Below are positions 1 through 5,743 of a stretch of DNA of 39,713 bases, piece after piece. The number at the start of each line of letters is the position of its first letter. The stretch's first letter is position 1. Position numbers and translations under genes: made by a program. The notes below the pieces were generated by a model, which saw nothing but the letters and a program-made list of their open reading frames with translations, was not told where the DNA came from and did not search any database. Source of the DNA: Lysinibacillus parviboronicapiens (GTDB lineage Bacteria > Bacillota > Bacilli > Bacillales_A > Planococcaceae); assembly GCF_003049575.1 (NCBI RefSeq), contig NZ_PYWI01000033.1, forward strand, positions 1-39,713. The letters run 5' to 3'.

Positions 1-559
1 TAGGAAAGACTTGAGTAAACTCTGGAAAGTAGCGATCAAGCCAACGAATGATTCGATTTTTAATACTAGCCAAATCCTCCGTCAATTTTGAACGAAGAGT
101 AGAACCAATACGAAGCTCAGCTTCAATGTCTTTCAGTATACGTGGATAACTGAAACGTCCATCCTTTAATAAGCGAGCGATGACTAGTGCATCTTTTTTA
201 TCGTGCTTTGTTGGTAAGTTATCATCTAATTCTTTCGAACGTCTTACGTGCATTGGATTCACCATGACAAGTGGGATACCGTATTGATCTAAGAAATAGG
301 CTAAGTTCATCCAGTAGTGGCCTGTAGGCTCAATCCCTATTATTACTTCAGTTTTCTTAGCTTCCTTCATCGTTTGAAGAATCTTTTCATACAAGTTTTC
401 GAAGCCTTCTTTCGATTGATGTACCGCAAAAGCTTTTTCTATTACTCGCCCACGTTCATCGACAAAGCATGCGTAATGAATATGCTTGGCAATATCCATG
501 CCGACAACGAGTGTATTTTCAGTAACTTGATTAATTTTATTATTCCATTTAAAATGCAT
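1..559 (-). CDS. IS110-family transposase, N-terminal part (C-terminus outside window)
   Basis: The 186 visible residues are the RuvC-like DEDD catalytic domain of an IS110-type recombinase. Visible acidic motifs are VGMDIAKH (first Asp), GIEPTGHYW (Glu) and KHDKKDALVIARLLKDG (two Asp), in the family order. The C-terminal transposase_20 domain with its catalytic serine is cut off by the window edge. The ATG at 557-559 follows the Shine-Dalgarno sequence GGAGGACTCC at short distance. The enzyme would excise and insert the element through a circular intermediate, guided in this family by an element-encoded bridge RNA. The frame is open throughout, so this copy may be functional. The family assignment is firm; the subgroup is not determined. 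Confidence 0.93.
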   Translation of the reverse strand, partial: MHFKWNNKINQVTENTLVVGMDIAKHIHYACFVDERGRVIEKAFAVHQSKEGFENLYEKILQTMKEAKKTEVIIGIEPTGHYWMNLAYFLDQYGIPLVMVNPMHVRRSKELDDNLPTKHDKKDALVIARLLKDGRFSYPRILKDIEAELRIGSTLRSKLTEDLASIKNRIIRWLDRYFPEFTQVFP

Positions 560-631
560 AAAGGAGTCCTCCTTGTTTGATGATGGGTCAATGGTCGTTG
601 ACACTCATGCATCATACTAGAGGGCTCCTTT
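560..631 (-). ncRNA. Structured leader of IS110 copy, candidate bridge RNA segment
   Basis: On the minus strand the 72 bases before the transposase ATG fold on paper into one long hairpin. AAAGGAG at the outer edge pairs with CTCCTTT beside the ATG, TGATG pairs with CATCA inside it, and GTCAA pairs with TTGAC around the loop CGACCA. IS110-group elements are known to encode a bridge RNA with target- and donor-binding loops in the non-coding end upstream of the recombinase. Position and structure fit; the exact RNA ends and loops are inference. The outer stem could also mask the ribosome binding site, since GGAGGACTCC lies inside it. Confidence 0.45.
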
Positions 632-784
632 TCTTTCAAGACCTCAAACATCCTTCAAACAGGAATGCTGCTCCGTTCGTGGAATAAGATTTTTTAACAA
701 CTATATTATTTTTTAAATGACTTTATTGTATATTAAACAACTATATTATTTCTGCACACCTAGACTGAAGTATCTATATAAATC

Positions 785-945
785 GGTTGATTTCCGCTAT
801 GAGGCAGATCGCTGTTCGAGGGCATGGTTGCAGTCTCCTCGTCGCTATGCTTCTGTGCGGCCTTCAGCTCCCGCTATTCTTCGCAGGAAGCTTTGCTCTG
901 TGGCGTAAGGCAAATGCCGTCTACTATACTCGCCGCCTGTGCTCA
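785..945. repeat. Degenerate copy of a G+C-rich dispersed repeat
   Basis: The tract contains the words GATTTCCGCT, GCAGTCTCCTCGTCGCTATG, CAGCTCCCGCTATTC and GCAGGAAGCTTTGCTCTG, which stand out as G+C-rich against the AT-rich flanks. It is recognisably related in layout to the tract at 23205-23290 (GGACGCTTTCC, GGAGTCGCCGCCTTC). Such elements are common between genes in this group of bacilli. Short open frames cross it on the plus strand, but none has a ribosome binding site or a recognisable product. I see no gene between the IS copy and the riboswitch. Confidence 0.55.
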
Positions 946-991
946 GTTACATCATTTAGAAATGCTGACAATTGACCAAATGGTGCAAAAT

Positions 992-1041
992 AAAAAAACA
1001 TCCTTTCGCTTATGTAACTTTAAGTGTACGGATGTTTTTTT
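992..1041. terminator. Bidirectional intrinsic terminator-like hairpin
   Basis: Seven A residues and CATCC pair perfectly with GGATG and seven T residues across a 26-base loop. The A-tract and T-tract allow termination in either direction. No intact gene reads into it from the left in this window, so it may be the leftover end of a lost gene. Confidence 0.55.
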
Positions 1042-1100
1042 ACAAAATGAACCATTTTACTTAATTTCTTAGTATTCATGTAGGTTTTATAATATTTATA

Positions 1101-1129
1101 TTGACAATAGGTTTTCAGAATTATAGAAT
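1101..1129 (+). promoter_or_regulatory. Sigma-A type promoter of the S-box/yezD transcript
   Basis: TTGACA at 1101-1106 is followed after exactly 17 bases by TAGAAT at 1124-1129. Transcription would start near 1136, about 14 bases before the first riboswitch helix. This is the best consensus promoter in the window. Confidence 0.75.
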
Positions 1130-1149
1130 TATTTCCAAGGAACGTAATA

Positions 1150-1246
1150 CTCTTATCAAGAGAGGTGGAGGGAACTGGCCCAATAAAGCCTCGGCAACCG
1201 ACTAAAACGGTGCCAAATCCAGCAGAGTTTTCTGAGAGATAAGGGG
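1150..1246 (+). promoter_or_regulatory. SAM-I riboswitch (S-box leader)
   Basis: The leader carries the conserved S-box words in order: CTTATCAAGAGAGGTGGAGG, then GGCCC, GCCTCGGCAACC, GGTGCCAAATCC and AGCAG, ending in TGAGAGATAAGG. The outer P1 helix is formed by CTTATC (1152-1157) and GATAAG (1238-1243). SAM binding is known to stabilise P1 and favour a downstream terminator, switching genes off when methionine/SAM is plentiful. The regulated gene here is the small yezD. Every consensus block of the family is present, so the aptamer appears intact. Confidence 0.95.
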
Positions 1247-1283
1247 GTCCATCGAATCATCAAGATGCGTTGACCTCTTTTGT
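1241..1283 (+). terminator. Probable expression platform terminator of the S-box
   Basis: Just after P1, the run AAGGGGGTCCATC can pair with GATGCGTTGACCTC, followed by TTTT. The left arm overlaps the 3' strand of P1, as expected of a terminator/anti-terminator switch. Pairing was judged by eye and contains bulges. Confidence 0.55.
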
Positions 1284-1317
1284 ACGAAAAAAGTATGAAA
1301 AAGAAGGGGTGTATCCA

Positions 1318-1473
1318 ATGTCTCAAACAGCTAAGATTGATGACAAGAAATTACAAGTGATTGCCGATGCAATTGAAAATCTACAATTTGGCGAAGTGCA
1401 GATTACCATTCAAGATGGTGTCATTGTACAAATTAATCGACTTGAGAAGCAAAGATTTCCACAGAAAAAATAA
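1318..1473 (+). CDS. yezD: YezD-family small protein (DUF2292)
   Basis: This encodes a 51-residue protein of the YezD/DUF2292 family, with the typical core of an acidic N-terminal helix followed by FGEVQITIQDGVIVQI, a short beta hairpin. Its molecular role is unknown. Family members commonly sit in SAM- or cysteine-controlled leaders near sulfur assimilation genes, and here too it lies directly under an S-box. The ATG at 1318 follows AAGGGGTG at good spacing; an upstream in-frame ATG at 1270 lies inside the putative terminator and is rejected. A strong hairpin follows, so yezD seems to be transcribed alone. That is unusual for a riboswitch-controlled gene and suggests that a downstream sulfur operon was lost or moved. 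Confidence 0.85.
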   Translation: MSQTAKIDDKKLQVIADAIENLQFGEVQITIQDGVIVQINRLEKQRFPQKK

Positions 1474-1492
1474 ACACAGCTGACTAGAAATC

Positions 1493-1547
1493 TGGAGGCC
1501 ACATTATAGGCAGGGATCATCCCTCTGCTTATAGGTGGTCTTTTTTA
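1493..1547 (+). terminator. Intrinsic terminator after yezD
   Basis: GAGGCCAC with TATAGGCAGGGA pairs with TCCCTCTGCTTATA and GTGGTC around a short loop, followed by TTTTTT. This ends the yezD transcript and separates it from ribU. Confidence 0.8.
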
Positions 1548-1548
1548 T

Positions 1549-1660
1549 GTCACATGAACGGTCAGGTGATCGAACAACTGACTGTTAAAGCCCGATTGGC
1601 TCTACTCACAAATGCATGGCGGATAAAAACACACGCATTGAAGTTTTATTTTATGGGTGC
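1549..1660. repeat. Intergenic repeat, copy 1 (upstream of ribU)
   Basis: This tract starts with CACATGAACGGTCAGGTGA and ends near ATTGAAGTTTTATTTTAT. The same start (one change, GGTTAGG) and a similar end (ATTAAAGTTTCATTTTAC) recur at 2297-2389, so ribU sits between two related repeat copies. It is open in the ribU frame, which makes the gene look 43 codons longer than it should be. No FMN riboswitch motif is present here. Confidence 0.5.
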
Positions 1661-1682
1661 CAGTCGAAAAGGAGCGAGCACG

Positions 1683-2252
1683 TTGAAATTAAGATATATC
1701 ATGAATATAGGCGTACTAAGTAGTATATCCATAGTACTGATGCTATTTAATTTTCCATTACCACCATTTCCAAATTTCCTGCAGGTAGATTTTAGTGATG
1801 TGCCCGCCTTATTAGCAGCAATGACGATGGGACCAGTTGCGGGAATTTTAGTAGAACTTTTAAAAAATATGCTGGATTGGTTATTATCAGGAAGCATAAC
1901 GGGGGTACCAGTCGGGCATATTGCCAATTTTACGACAGGTGTGTTATTTATCATCCCAGTGACTTTTTTCTATTCAAAACTACAGCGTATCAAGGGGTTA
2001 ATCATTGGTTTGGTAGCAGGTACAATTGTGATGGCAGTTGGTATGAGCTTACTGAATTATGTGCTGTTCCTACCGATGTACACCTTGTTTTTAGGGATGG
2101 AACCAGTGAAGGGGGACGCCTTAAAAGATATGATTGTTTTAGGGATTTTACCATTCAATCTAGTGAAAGGTGTCATTGTCATGATTGTGACTATGTTAGT
2201 ATGCCGAAATATTGGTACTTGGATGTCTCATCAACGCACAAAATATAATTGA
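1683..2252 (+). CDS. ribU: Riboflavin ECF transporter substrate-binding (S) component RibU
   Basis: The product is a 189-residue integral membrane protein with about six hydrophobic segments, the S component of an energy-coupling-factor transporter. It would bind riboflavin outside and pass it in with the shared EcfA-A'-T module, which is not in this window. Family marks are the N-terminal segment with LMLFNFPLPPFPNFLQVDFS, the DVPALLAAMTMGPVAG loop and NFTTGVLFIIP. I chose the TTG at 1683 because AAAAGGAG lies 8 bases upstream and RibU proteins are about 190 residues long. The in-frame ATG at 1554 falls within an intergenic repeat and has no Shine-Dalgarno sequence. No FMN riboswitch is seen, in contrast to many ribU genes, so control by flavin is not evident. 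Confidence 0.88.
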   Translation: MKLRYIMNIGVLSSISIVLMLFNFPLPPFPNFLQVDFSDVPALLAAMTMGPVAGILVELLKNMLDWLLSGSITGVPVGHIANFTTGVLFIIPVTFFYSKLQRIKGLIIGLVAGTIVMAVGMSLLNYVLFLPMYTLFLGMEPVKGDALKDMIVLGILPFNLVKGVIVMIVTMLVCRNIGTWMSHQRTKYN

Positions 2253-2296
2253 AGAAAGGGCATCCTTCGAAAAGGGTGCCCTTATTTCTGTTGATT

Positions 2297-2390
2297 TCAC
2301 ATGAACGGTTAGGTGAGTGCCAGCTGATTGCTTCCATTACCATCAGTGGGACGAAGAAAGTTCCCACAGATTAAAGTTTCATTTTACATC
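2297..2390. repeat. Intergenic repeat, copy 2 (downstream of ribU)
   Basis: This is related to 1549-1660 by its start CACATGAACGGTTAGGTGA and its end ATTAAAGTTTCATTTTAC. The middle holds a hairpin, GTGGGA and TCCCAC around CGAAGAAAGT, which copy 1 lacks. It overlaps the last bases of the minus-strand lipoprotein gene. Confidence 0.5.
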
Positions 2391-2795
2391 GACTAGGTTT
2401 GTTTCAGTAAGAGCTTCGAATAACTTTTGAGAATCTTCACGATTGAGATGGACATATTGATAGTCACCTTCTACAACTTCTAATGTGTCTTTGTTTGGGC
2501 TTAGCCACACGGAGTAGAGAATGGCCTTGGCTTGGATGTTAGGATCGACGAATTGAAAAACGAATTGATAGTCAGCCTCTCTGGCCATATCAACTTTCAT
2601 CTGTTCCCATTTCGCGCTATGCAGTATGTCTTTAACTGCTTTCACCTTTTTCCTTTTGGTAATTTCCTTCAAGTCCTCATATATACCCGTATCATTATGC
2701 TTTTGCACGATAATTTTTTGTTTTTCCATACCGGCGCAACTGGCAGTCATGAAGACCACCAAAACAAGAACGAGCATTTTTTTAATATGGCACAT
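2379..2795 (-). CDS. Putative lipoprotein (YhfM-like)
   Basis: A 138-residue exported lipoprotein is predicted. The N-terminus MCHIKKMLVLVLVVFMTASC has a short basic head, a hydrophobic core and the lipobox TASC, so the cysteine near residue 20 would be lipidated. The mature part is charged, with a helix-rich KEITKRKKVKAVKDIL stretch and a C-terminal region resembling the YhfM-like domain found in bacillus lipoproteins of unknown role; that family link is tentative. The ATG at 2795 lies 14 bases after AAAGGA, and a GTG four codons upstream is possible; the track-length start at 2867 has no ribosome binding site. It stands alone, transcribed towards ribU, and its 3' end runs into a dispersed repeat. 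Confidence 0.7.
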   Translation of the reverse strand: MCHIKKMLVLVLVVFMTASCAGMEKQKIIVQKHNDTGIYEDLKEITKRKKVKAVKDILHSAKWEQMKVDMAREADYQFVFQFVDPNIQAKAILYSVWLSPNKDTLEVVEGDYQYVHLNREDSQKLFEALTETNLVDVK

Positions 2796-2983
2796 CGTTA
2801 TTATCACATTCCTTTCTCTGTGTGATATAAATTGCAGCAGATTAAAGCAAATTAAAAGATCGGTCAATAGATGTTGCTATCCTGTTCCTACAGTACACTA
2901 ATTTGGCATAAGCGTGTTTAGTTCTGTAAGAAATATCCCCATAAGATAGAATTCTCGCTGTGTAAGAAACTTCCTTCTATATG

Positions 2984-3028
2984 CATAAAAGGAGCTACCT
3001 CAACGTGTAAATTTGAGGCAACTCCTGT
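2984..3028 (-). terminator. Intrinsic terminator of the flavin reductase/nitroreductase unit
   Basis: AGGAGCTACCTCAA and TTGAGGCAACTCCT pair around CGTGTAAA. The A-run on the left of the plus strand gives a U-run when read on the minus strand, so the hairpin ends minus-strand transcription coming from 3651. Confidence 0.75.
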
Positions 3029-3032
3029 TGGT

Positions 3033-3164
3033 TTATAAACTAAAGTGGCATATACGTTTGTTTTCTGCACGAATGCGAATCATTTGCGTAATATGAGTAG
3101 TAAAATCACTTATTGTGCTTAGCATTTTACTATCGGAAAGAAATGATTGAATTGGGTCAGAACT
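3033..3164 (-). other. Coding-like tract after the flavin reductase, gene remnant or small ORF
   Basis: On the minus strand, 43 codons remain open directly after (and overlapping) the stop codon of the flavin reductase, in a different frame, ending in TAA at 3033-3035. The conceptual peptide contains MLSTISDFTTHITQMIRIRA, with codon use like that of the neighbours. An internal ATG at 3125 would give a 30-residue peptide, but no good ribosome binding site precedes it. It may be the tail of a gene whose front was lost, or chance. The terminator lies just beyond it. Confidence 0.3.
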
Positions 3165-3651
3165 ACTCGTAAAAACTTGCAGGGATTTGACCTAAATGTC
3201 GACGATGATAGAGCAGTGGTTCTTTCTGTGCATTATCAATGGCCAAAACATGCCCAATGAATATCGTATGGTCGCCTGCATCAACTTGCTTGAAAGTTTC
3301 ACATTGTAATGTGGATAATGTATCATGTAAAATCGGTAAACCGTGCGCGGAAGTAGACCAGATTGTTTGGGCAAAGCGGTCAGCAATTTTACTAGAAAAC
3401 AATGTACATAAATGCGCTTGGTCACTCGCTAACATATTGACAGCGAATTTCTTGGTTGCTTGAAAATGTGAATGTAGCTGTGATTTTTTATCGAGTGACC
3501 ATAAGATTAGCAGTGGGTCAATTGAAACAGATGCAAAGGAATTGACGGTTAAGCCAATCGGTTCGTTCGCGTCATTATATGCAGTAACAACTGTGACGCC
3601 TGTGGGGTAATTGCCTAAAGCTTGCTTAAATGCTGTTACGTTGTCAGTCAT
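3163..3651 (-). CDS. Flavin reductase family protein (FMN-binding split barrel)
   Basis: The 162-residue product belongs to the flavin reductase-like (HpaC/Flavin_Reduct) family, which uses NAD(P)H to reduce free FMN/FAD for a partner oxygenase. The typical N-terminal block ALGNYPTGVTVVTA, the IGLTVNSFASVSIDPLLILW segment and the terminal HRRHLGQI are all present. The ATG at 3651 is preceded by AAGAGGTGA at the right distance; a GTG three codons upstream overlaps that site and is rejected. The gene follows the nitroreductase gene by 15 bases, so the two flavin enzymes form one minus-strand unit. A matching oxygenase is not in the window, so its partner is unknown. Confidence 0.88.
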   Translation of the reverse strand: MTDNVTAFKQALGNYPTGVTVVTAYNDANEPIGLTVNSFASVSIDPLLILWSLDKKSQLHSHFQATKKFAVNMLASDQAHLCTLFSSKIADRFAQTIWSTSAHGLPILHDTLSTLQCETFKQVDAGDHTIFIGHVLAIDNAQKEPLLYHRRHLGQIPASFYE

Positions 3652-3666
3652 TTCAATCACCTCTTG

Positions 3667-4266
3667 TTATTTTATGATAAAAACACGCTTGACCACCGGC
3701 ACTATTTCTTTGTCGCGTGGTGCGGCAGTAGGCCCACCAAAGGGCAGTTGGGCAATGAGCTGCCAGCTTGCTTTTATATGCCAAGCTGTACGCAATTCTT
3801 CCGATAATTCAGGGTAATAGTGTTGTAAGCTAGCACCATATCCCTCATGTTCAAGTGCAGTCCAAATAACATATTGAAGCATACCTGCACCTTGATGTGA
3901 CCAAATAGGGAATTGGTCTTTTAATTTCGGGAATTTCTCTTGGTAACTGTCAATTACCTCATAATCTTCGAAAAATAAGACAGTACCATAGCCTTCCGCA
4001 AAACCTTGAAAGCGAGCAGTTGTCGATTCAATACGCTCTAGCGTTGCATGTGCAAGCGCATTTTTTAACGCAAGCTGCCAAAATGTTTCATGCTGATCGT
4101 TCAGTAGCACGACGATTCGTCCTGTTTGTGAATTAAATGCCGATGGGGCATTTTTTACCGCTAATTCAATTACTTCTTGTAAACGTTCATCTGAAATGGG
4201 AGAAGTTTTCGATAAGCCAAAAATGGAACGTCTACCTTGAATGGCTTCGTAAAATGCAGTTGTCAT
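3667..4266 (-). CDS. Nitroreductase family protein (FRM2/HBN1-like)
   Basis: This 199-residue protein is a short nitroreductase-fold oxidoreductase, probably an FMN-dependent NAD(P)H enzyme. The N-terminus has the family's RRSIFGLSKTSPISDERL stretch, then APSAFNSQTGRIVVL (FMN phosphate region) and a C-terminal QLPFGGPTAAPRDKE. Members of this FRM2-like subgroup act on nitro-aromatics or serve in redox stress; the substrate here is unknown. AAGGAG stands 11 bases before the ATG. It is the first gene of a two-gene unit with the flavin reductase and is transcribed divergently from the glyoxalase-like gene at 4371, with about 100 bases of AT-rich promoter region between. Confidence 0.87.
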   Translation of the reverse strand: MTTAFYEAIQGRRSIFGLSKTSPISDERLQEVIELAVKNAPSAFNSQTGRIVVLLNDQHETFWQLALKNALAHATLERIESTTARFQGFAEGYGTVLFFEDYEVIDSYQEKFPKLKDQFPIWSHQGAGMLQYVIWTALEHEGYGASLQHYYPELSEELRTAWHIKASWQLIAQLPFGGPTAAPRDKEIVPVVKRVFIIK

Positions 4267-4370
4267 AATGAGAAAAACTCCTTAACTATTCGAAAATTCT
4301 TAATATTATTTTAAACCAATAAAACTAACAGGTAAAGTATATAATTAAACAATGAAAAGGGGGAATTATC

Positions 4371-5156
4371 ATGACTTTATATTTCGACCATTTAGTACAT
4401 CAAGTTCAGTCACCTGAGAATATAAAGGATTTCTTGAATAAGCGCAATATCCACACTGTGAATGGTGGTCAGCACACCATGTGGGGAACGTATAATACGC
4501 TTAGTTATTTTGGCTTAACATATATCGAGCAAATTGCAGTTTATGAGCGAGCGCTATTTGAGGATGCGGCGAATCTACCTTATACATTACATCATACGTT
4601 TAAGGGTGACAATGAGCGCTCCGGGTTTTCACGCATTGCTTTACGTACCACAAATATTGATGAAGAGGCGGCTCGTCTACGTGCGTTGGGACTTGAAGTT
4701 TACGGACCGGATGCTTGTAGTCGAACACGGCCAGATGGCTCGGTTGTGAAATGGAAGCTAATGCACTTTGGTGAGCCCGGGCAAGCCATTGATTTTCCAT
4801 TTTTCATCGAATGGGCAGATGGGGATGACGAGCGTTTGGCGCAATTAGAGGCAAGTGGTGCCATCAACATGAAACAGTCTATTACGATGGAGTCTGTGCA
4901 ATTTTTTGTACAAGATGCGCAGGCTACCGTACAACGTTGGCAGGAAGTATTACAATTACCTGAGTCAGACAGACAACCACCGTGTATCTCCTTACAGTTG
5001 CCAAATATGCGCTTAGATTTTTTTGAGGAAGAAGCGGCAACAAAAATGATGCTGGGTCGGAAAAGTGAAGGTCCGTTTGGGGTAACGCTAAAAGATACCG
5101 AACGCACGAAGGAAACATTAATCTTCCCAGCCGCATTTTATTGGATTAACCCCTAA
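4371..5156 (+). CDS. VOC family / glyoxalase-like domain protein
   Basis: The 261-residue product resembles Glyoxalase_3-type vicinal-oxygen-chelate proteins: it opens with a beta strand LYFDHLVHQV, then NGGQHTMWGTYNTLSYFG and IEQIAVYE, and later the paired motif FIEWADGD. The His near the start and the Glu of the IEQIAV strand fit metal-ligand positions of the fold. The second half (after residue 160) looks like a diverged VOC repeat. The substrate is unknown. AAAGGGGG precedes the ATG by about 8 bases. It is divergent from the nitroreductase, and no partner follows. Confidence 0.82.
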   Translation: MTLYFDHLVHQVQSPENIKDFLNKRNIHTVNGGQHTMWGTYNTLSYFGLTYIEQIAVYERALFEDAANLPYTLHHTFKGDNERSGFSRIALRTTNIDEEAARLRALGLEVYGPDACSRTRPDGSVVKWKLMHFGEPGQAIDFPFFIEWADGDDERLAQLEASGAINMKQSITMESVQFFVQDAQATVQRWQEVLQLPESDRQPPCISLQLPNMRLDFFEEEAATKMMLGRKSEGPFGVTLKDTERTKETLIFPAAFYWINP

Positions 5157-5159
5157 GTT

Positions 5160-5272
5160 GGATAGAGTCAGGGAGCGTGGATAGAACCGCTGAATTGACG
5201 GATAGAATAGCTGAAATCGTGGATAGAAGTCTGAAATCGCCGATAGAAAGATGACAACGCCAATAGAAGTCC
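5160..5272. repeat. Short tandem repeats, about 20-21 bp period
   Basis: Six imperfect units begin at 5160, 5179, 5200, 5221, 5241 and 5261. Each starts with a form of GGATAGAA and several continue with CTGAAATCG. The spacing is 19-21 bases. The array sits between the stop codon of the VOC gene and the terminator of the cold-shock gene. It is too short in period and has no unique spacers, so it is not a CRISPR array. Confidence 0.7.
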
Positions 5273-5298
5273 TTTATTTCTTATACTTAGAACAAAAA

Positions 5299-5322
5299 GG
5301 AGCTGTTCTTTTATTGAACAGC
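5299..5322 (-). terminator. Intrinsic terminator of the cold-shock gene
   Basis: GGAGCTGTTC and GAACAGCTCC form a perfect 10-bp stem. The AAAAA on the left becomes UUUUU on the minus strand, so it ends the csp transcript. Confidence 0.85.
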
Positions 5323-5333
5323 TCCACTTACGC

Positions 5334-5534
5334 TTATAATTTCACAACATTTGATGCTTGTGGGCCGCGATTGCCTTCCACTACTTCAAATGAAACCTTT
5401 TGACCCTCTTCAAGTGTACGGAAGCCTTCCTCGTGGATCCCCGTAAAATGTACAAATACATCTTCGCCATCATCACATTCAATAAAGCCATAACCCTTTT
5501 CATTATTGAACCACTTTACGATTCCTTGTTGCAT
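5334..5534 (-). CDS. Cold-shock protein, CspA family
   Basis: A 66-residue single-domain cold-shock protein that binds single-stranded nucleic acid as an RNA chaperone. Both RNA-binding motifs are visible: KGYGFIEC (RNP1) and DVFVHFTGI (RNP2), and the length matches the family. Two ATGs are in frame. The second, at 5534, gives [10 protein letters not shown] and stands about 9 bases from GGAGG, whereas the first at 5540 is only 3 bases away, so I prefer the second. The gene has its own terminator and a roughly 200-base upstream region shared with fhs, and is a single-gene unit. Confidence 0.93.
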   Translation of the reverse strand: MQQGIVKWFNNEKGYGFIECDDGEDVFVHFTGIHEEGFRTLEEGQKVSFEVVEGNRGPQASNVVKL

Positions 5535-5671
5535 AAGCATTCGCCTCCAGTGCGCTTGAATGTAAAACTATATCAACTAAGTCTCAGCATAATTGATAGA
5601 TGAGATAATTGCATTTTCTCTTAGAACATACCTGAATTGCTTGGCGATGTCAATTGATTGTCGAAATGTTG

Positions 5672-5685
5672 CATAACTAGTTATG
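5672..5685. promoter_or_regulatory. Palindrome in the csp-fhs divergent region
   Basis: CATAACTAGTTATG is a perfect 14-base palindrome located about 20 bases before TATAAT (5706-5711), a likely -10 box of fhs. It could be an operator or chance in AT-rich DNA. Confidence 0.3.
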
Positions 5686-5743
5686 TTTTATTTCACAATA
5701 AAGTCTATAATGGAGTTGAACAACAGAGAAAGTAGGGTGCCAA

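Larger units (their letters stand above)
1..674 (-). mobile_element. IS110-family element, left copy (partial, 5' part only)
   Basis: This stretch is the 5' end of an IS110-family insertion sequence read on the minus strand; the 3' part lies outside the window. Its non-coding leader plus the first codons recur on the plus strand at 39558-39713. The leader at 560-674 matches 39558-39672 with one visible substitution (A at 646 against C at 39586 on the other strand). The true left end cannot be fixed from two copies, because the sequence just outside (CGAAC) is also shared, with a 3-base difference in spacing. IS110 elements generally lack terminal inverted repeats, and none is visible. Confidence 0.85.

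Noticed and set aside
317..580. 87-codon plus-strand frame
   Set aside because: It lies antisense to the IS110 transposase, which is the better-supported gene.
717..1072. Three overlapping open frames on the plus strand
   Set aside because: They overlap each other inside a degenerate G+C-rich repeat and a terminator hairpin, with no ribosome binding site or recognisable protein.
1549..1682. Possible FMN riboswitch upstream of ribU
   Set aside because: None of the conserved RFN-element words is present; the tract matches a dispersed repeat instead.
4700..5107. 135-codon minus-strand frame
   Set aside because: It is a shadow of the glyoxalase-like gene; Ser/Cys-rich content is typical of antisense frames.
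5160..5272. Possible CRISPR array
   Set aside because: Units of 19-21 bp are contiguous, without unique spacers, and no cas genes are near.
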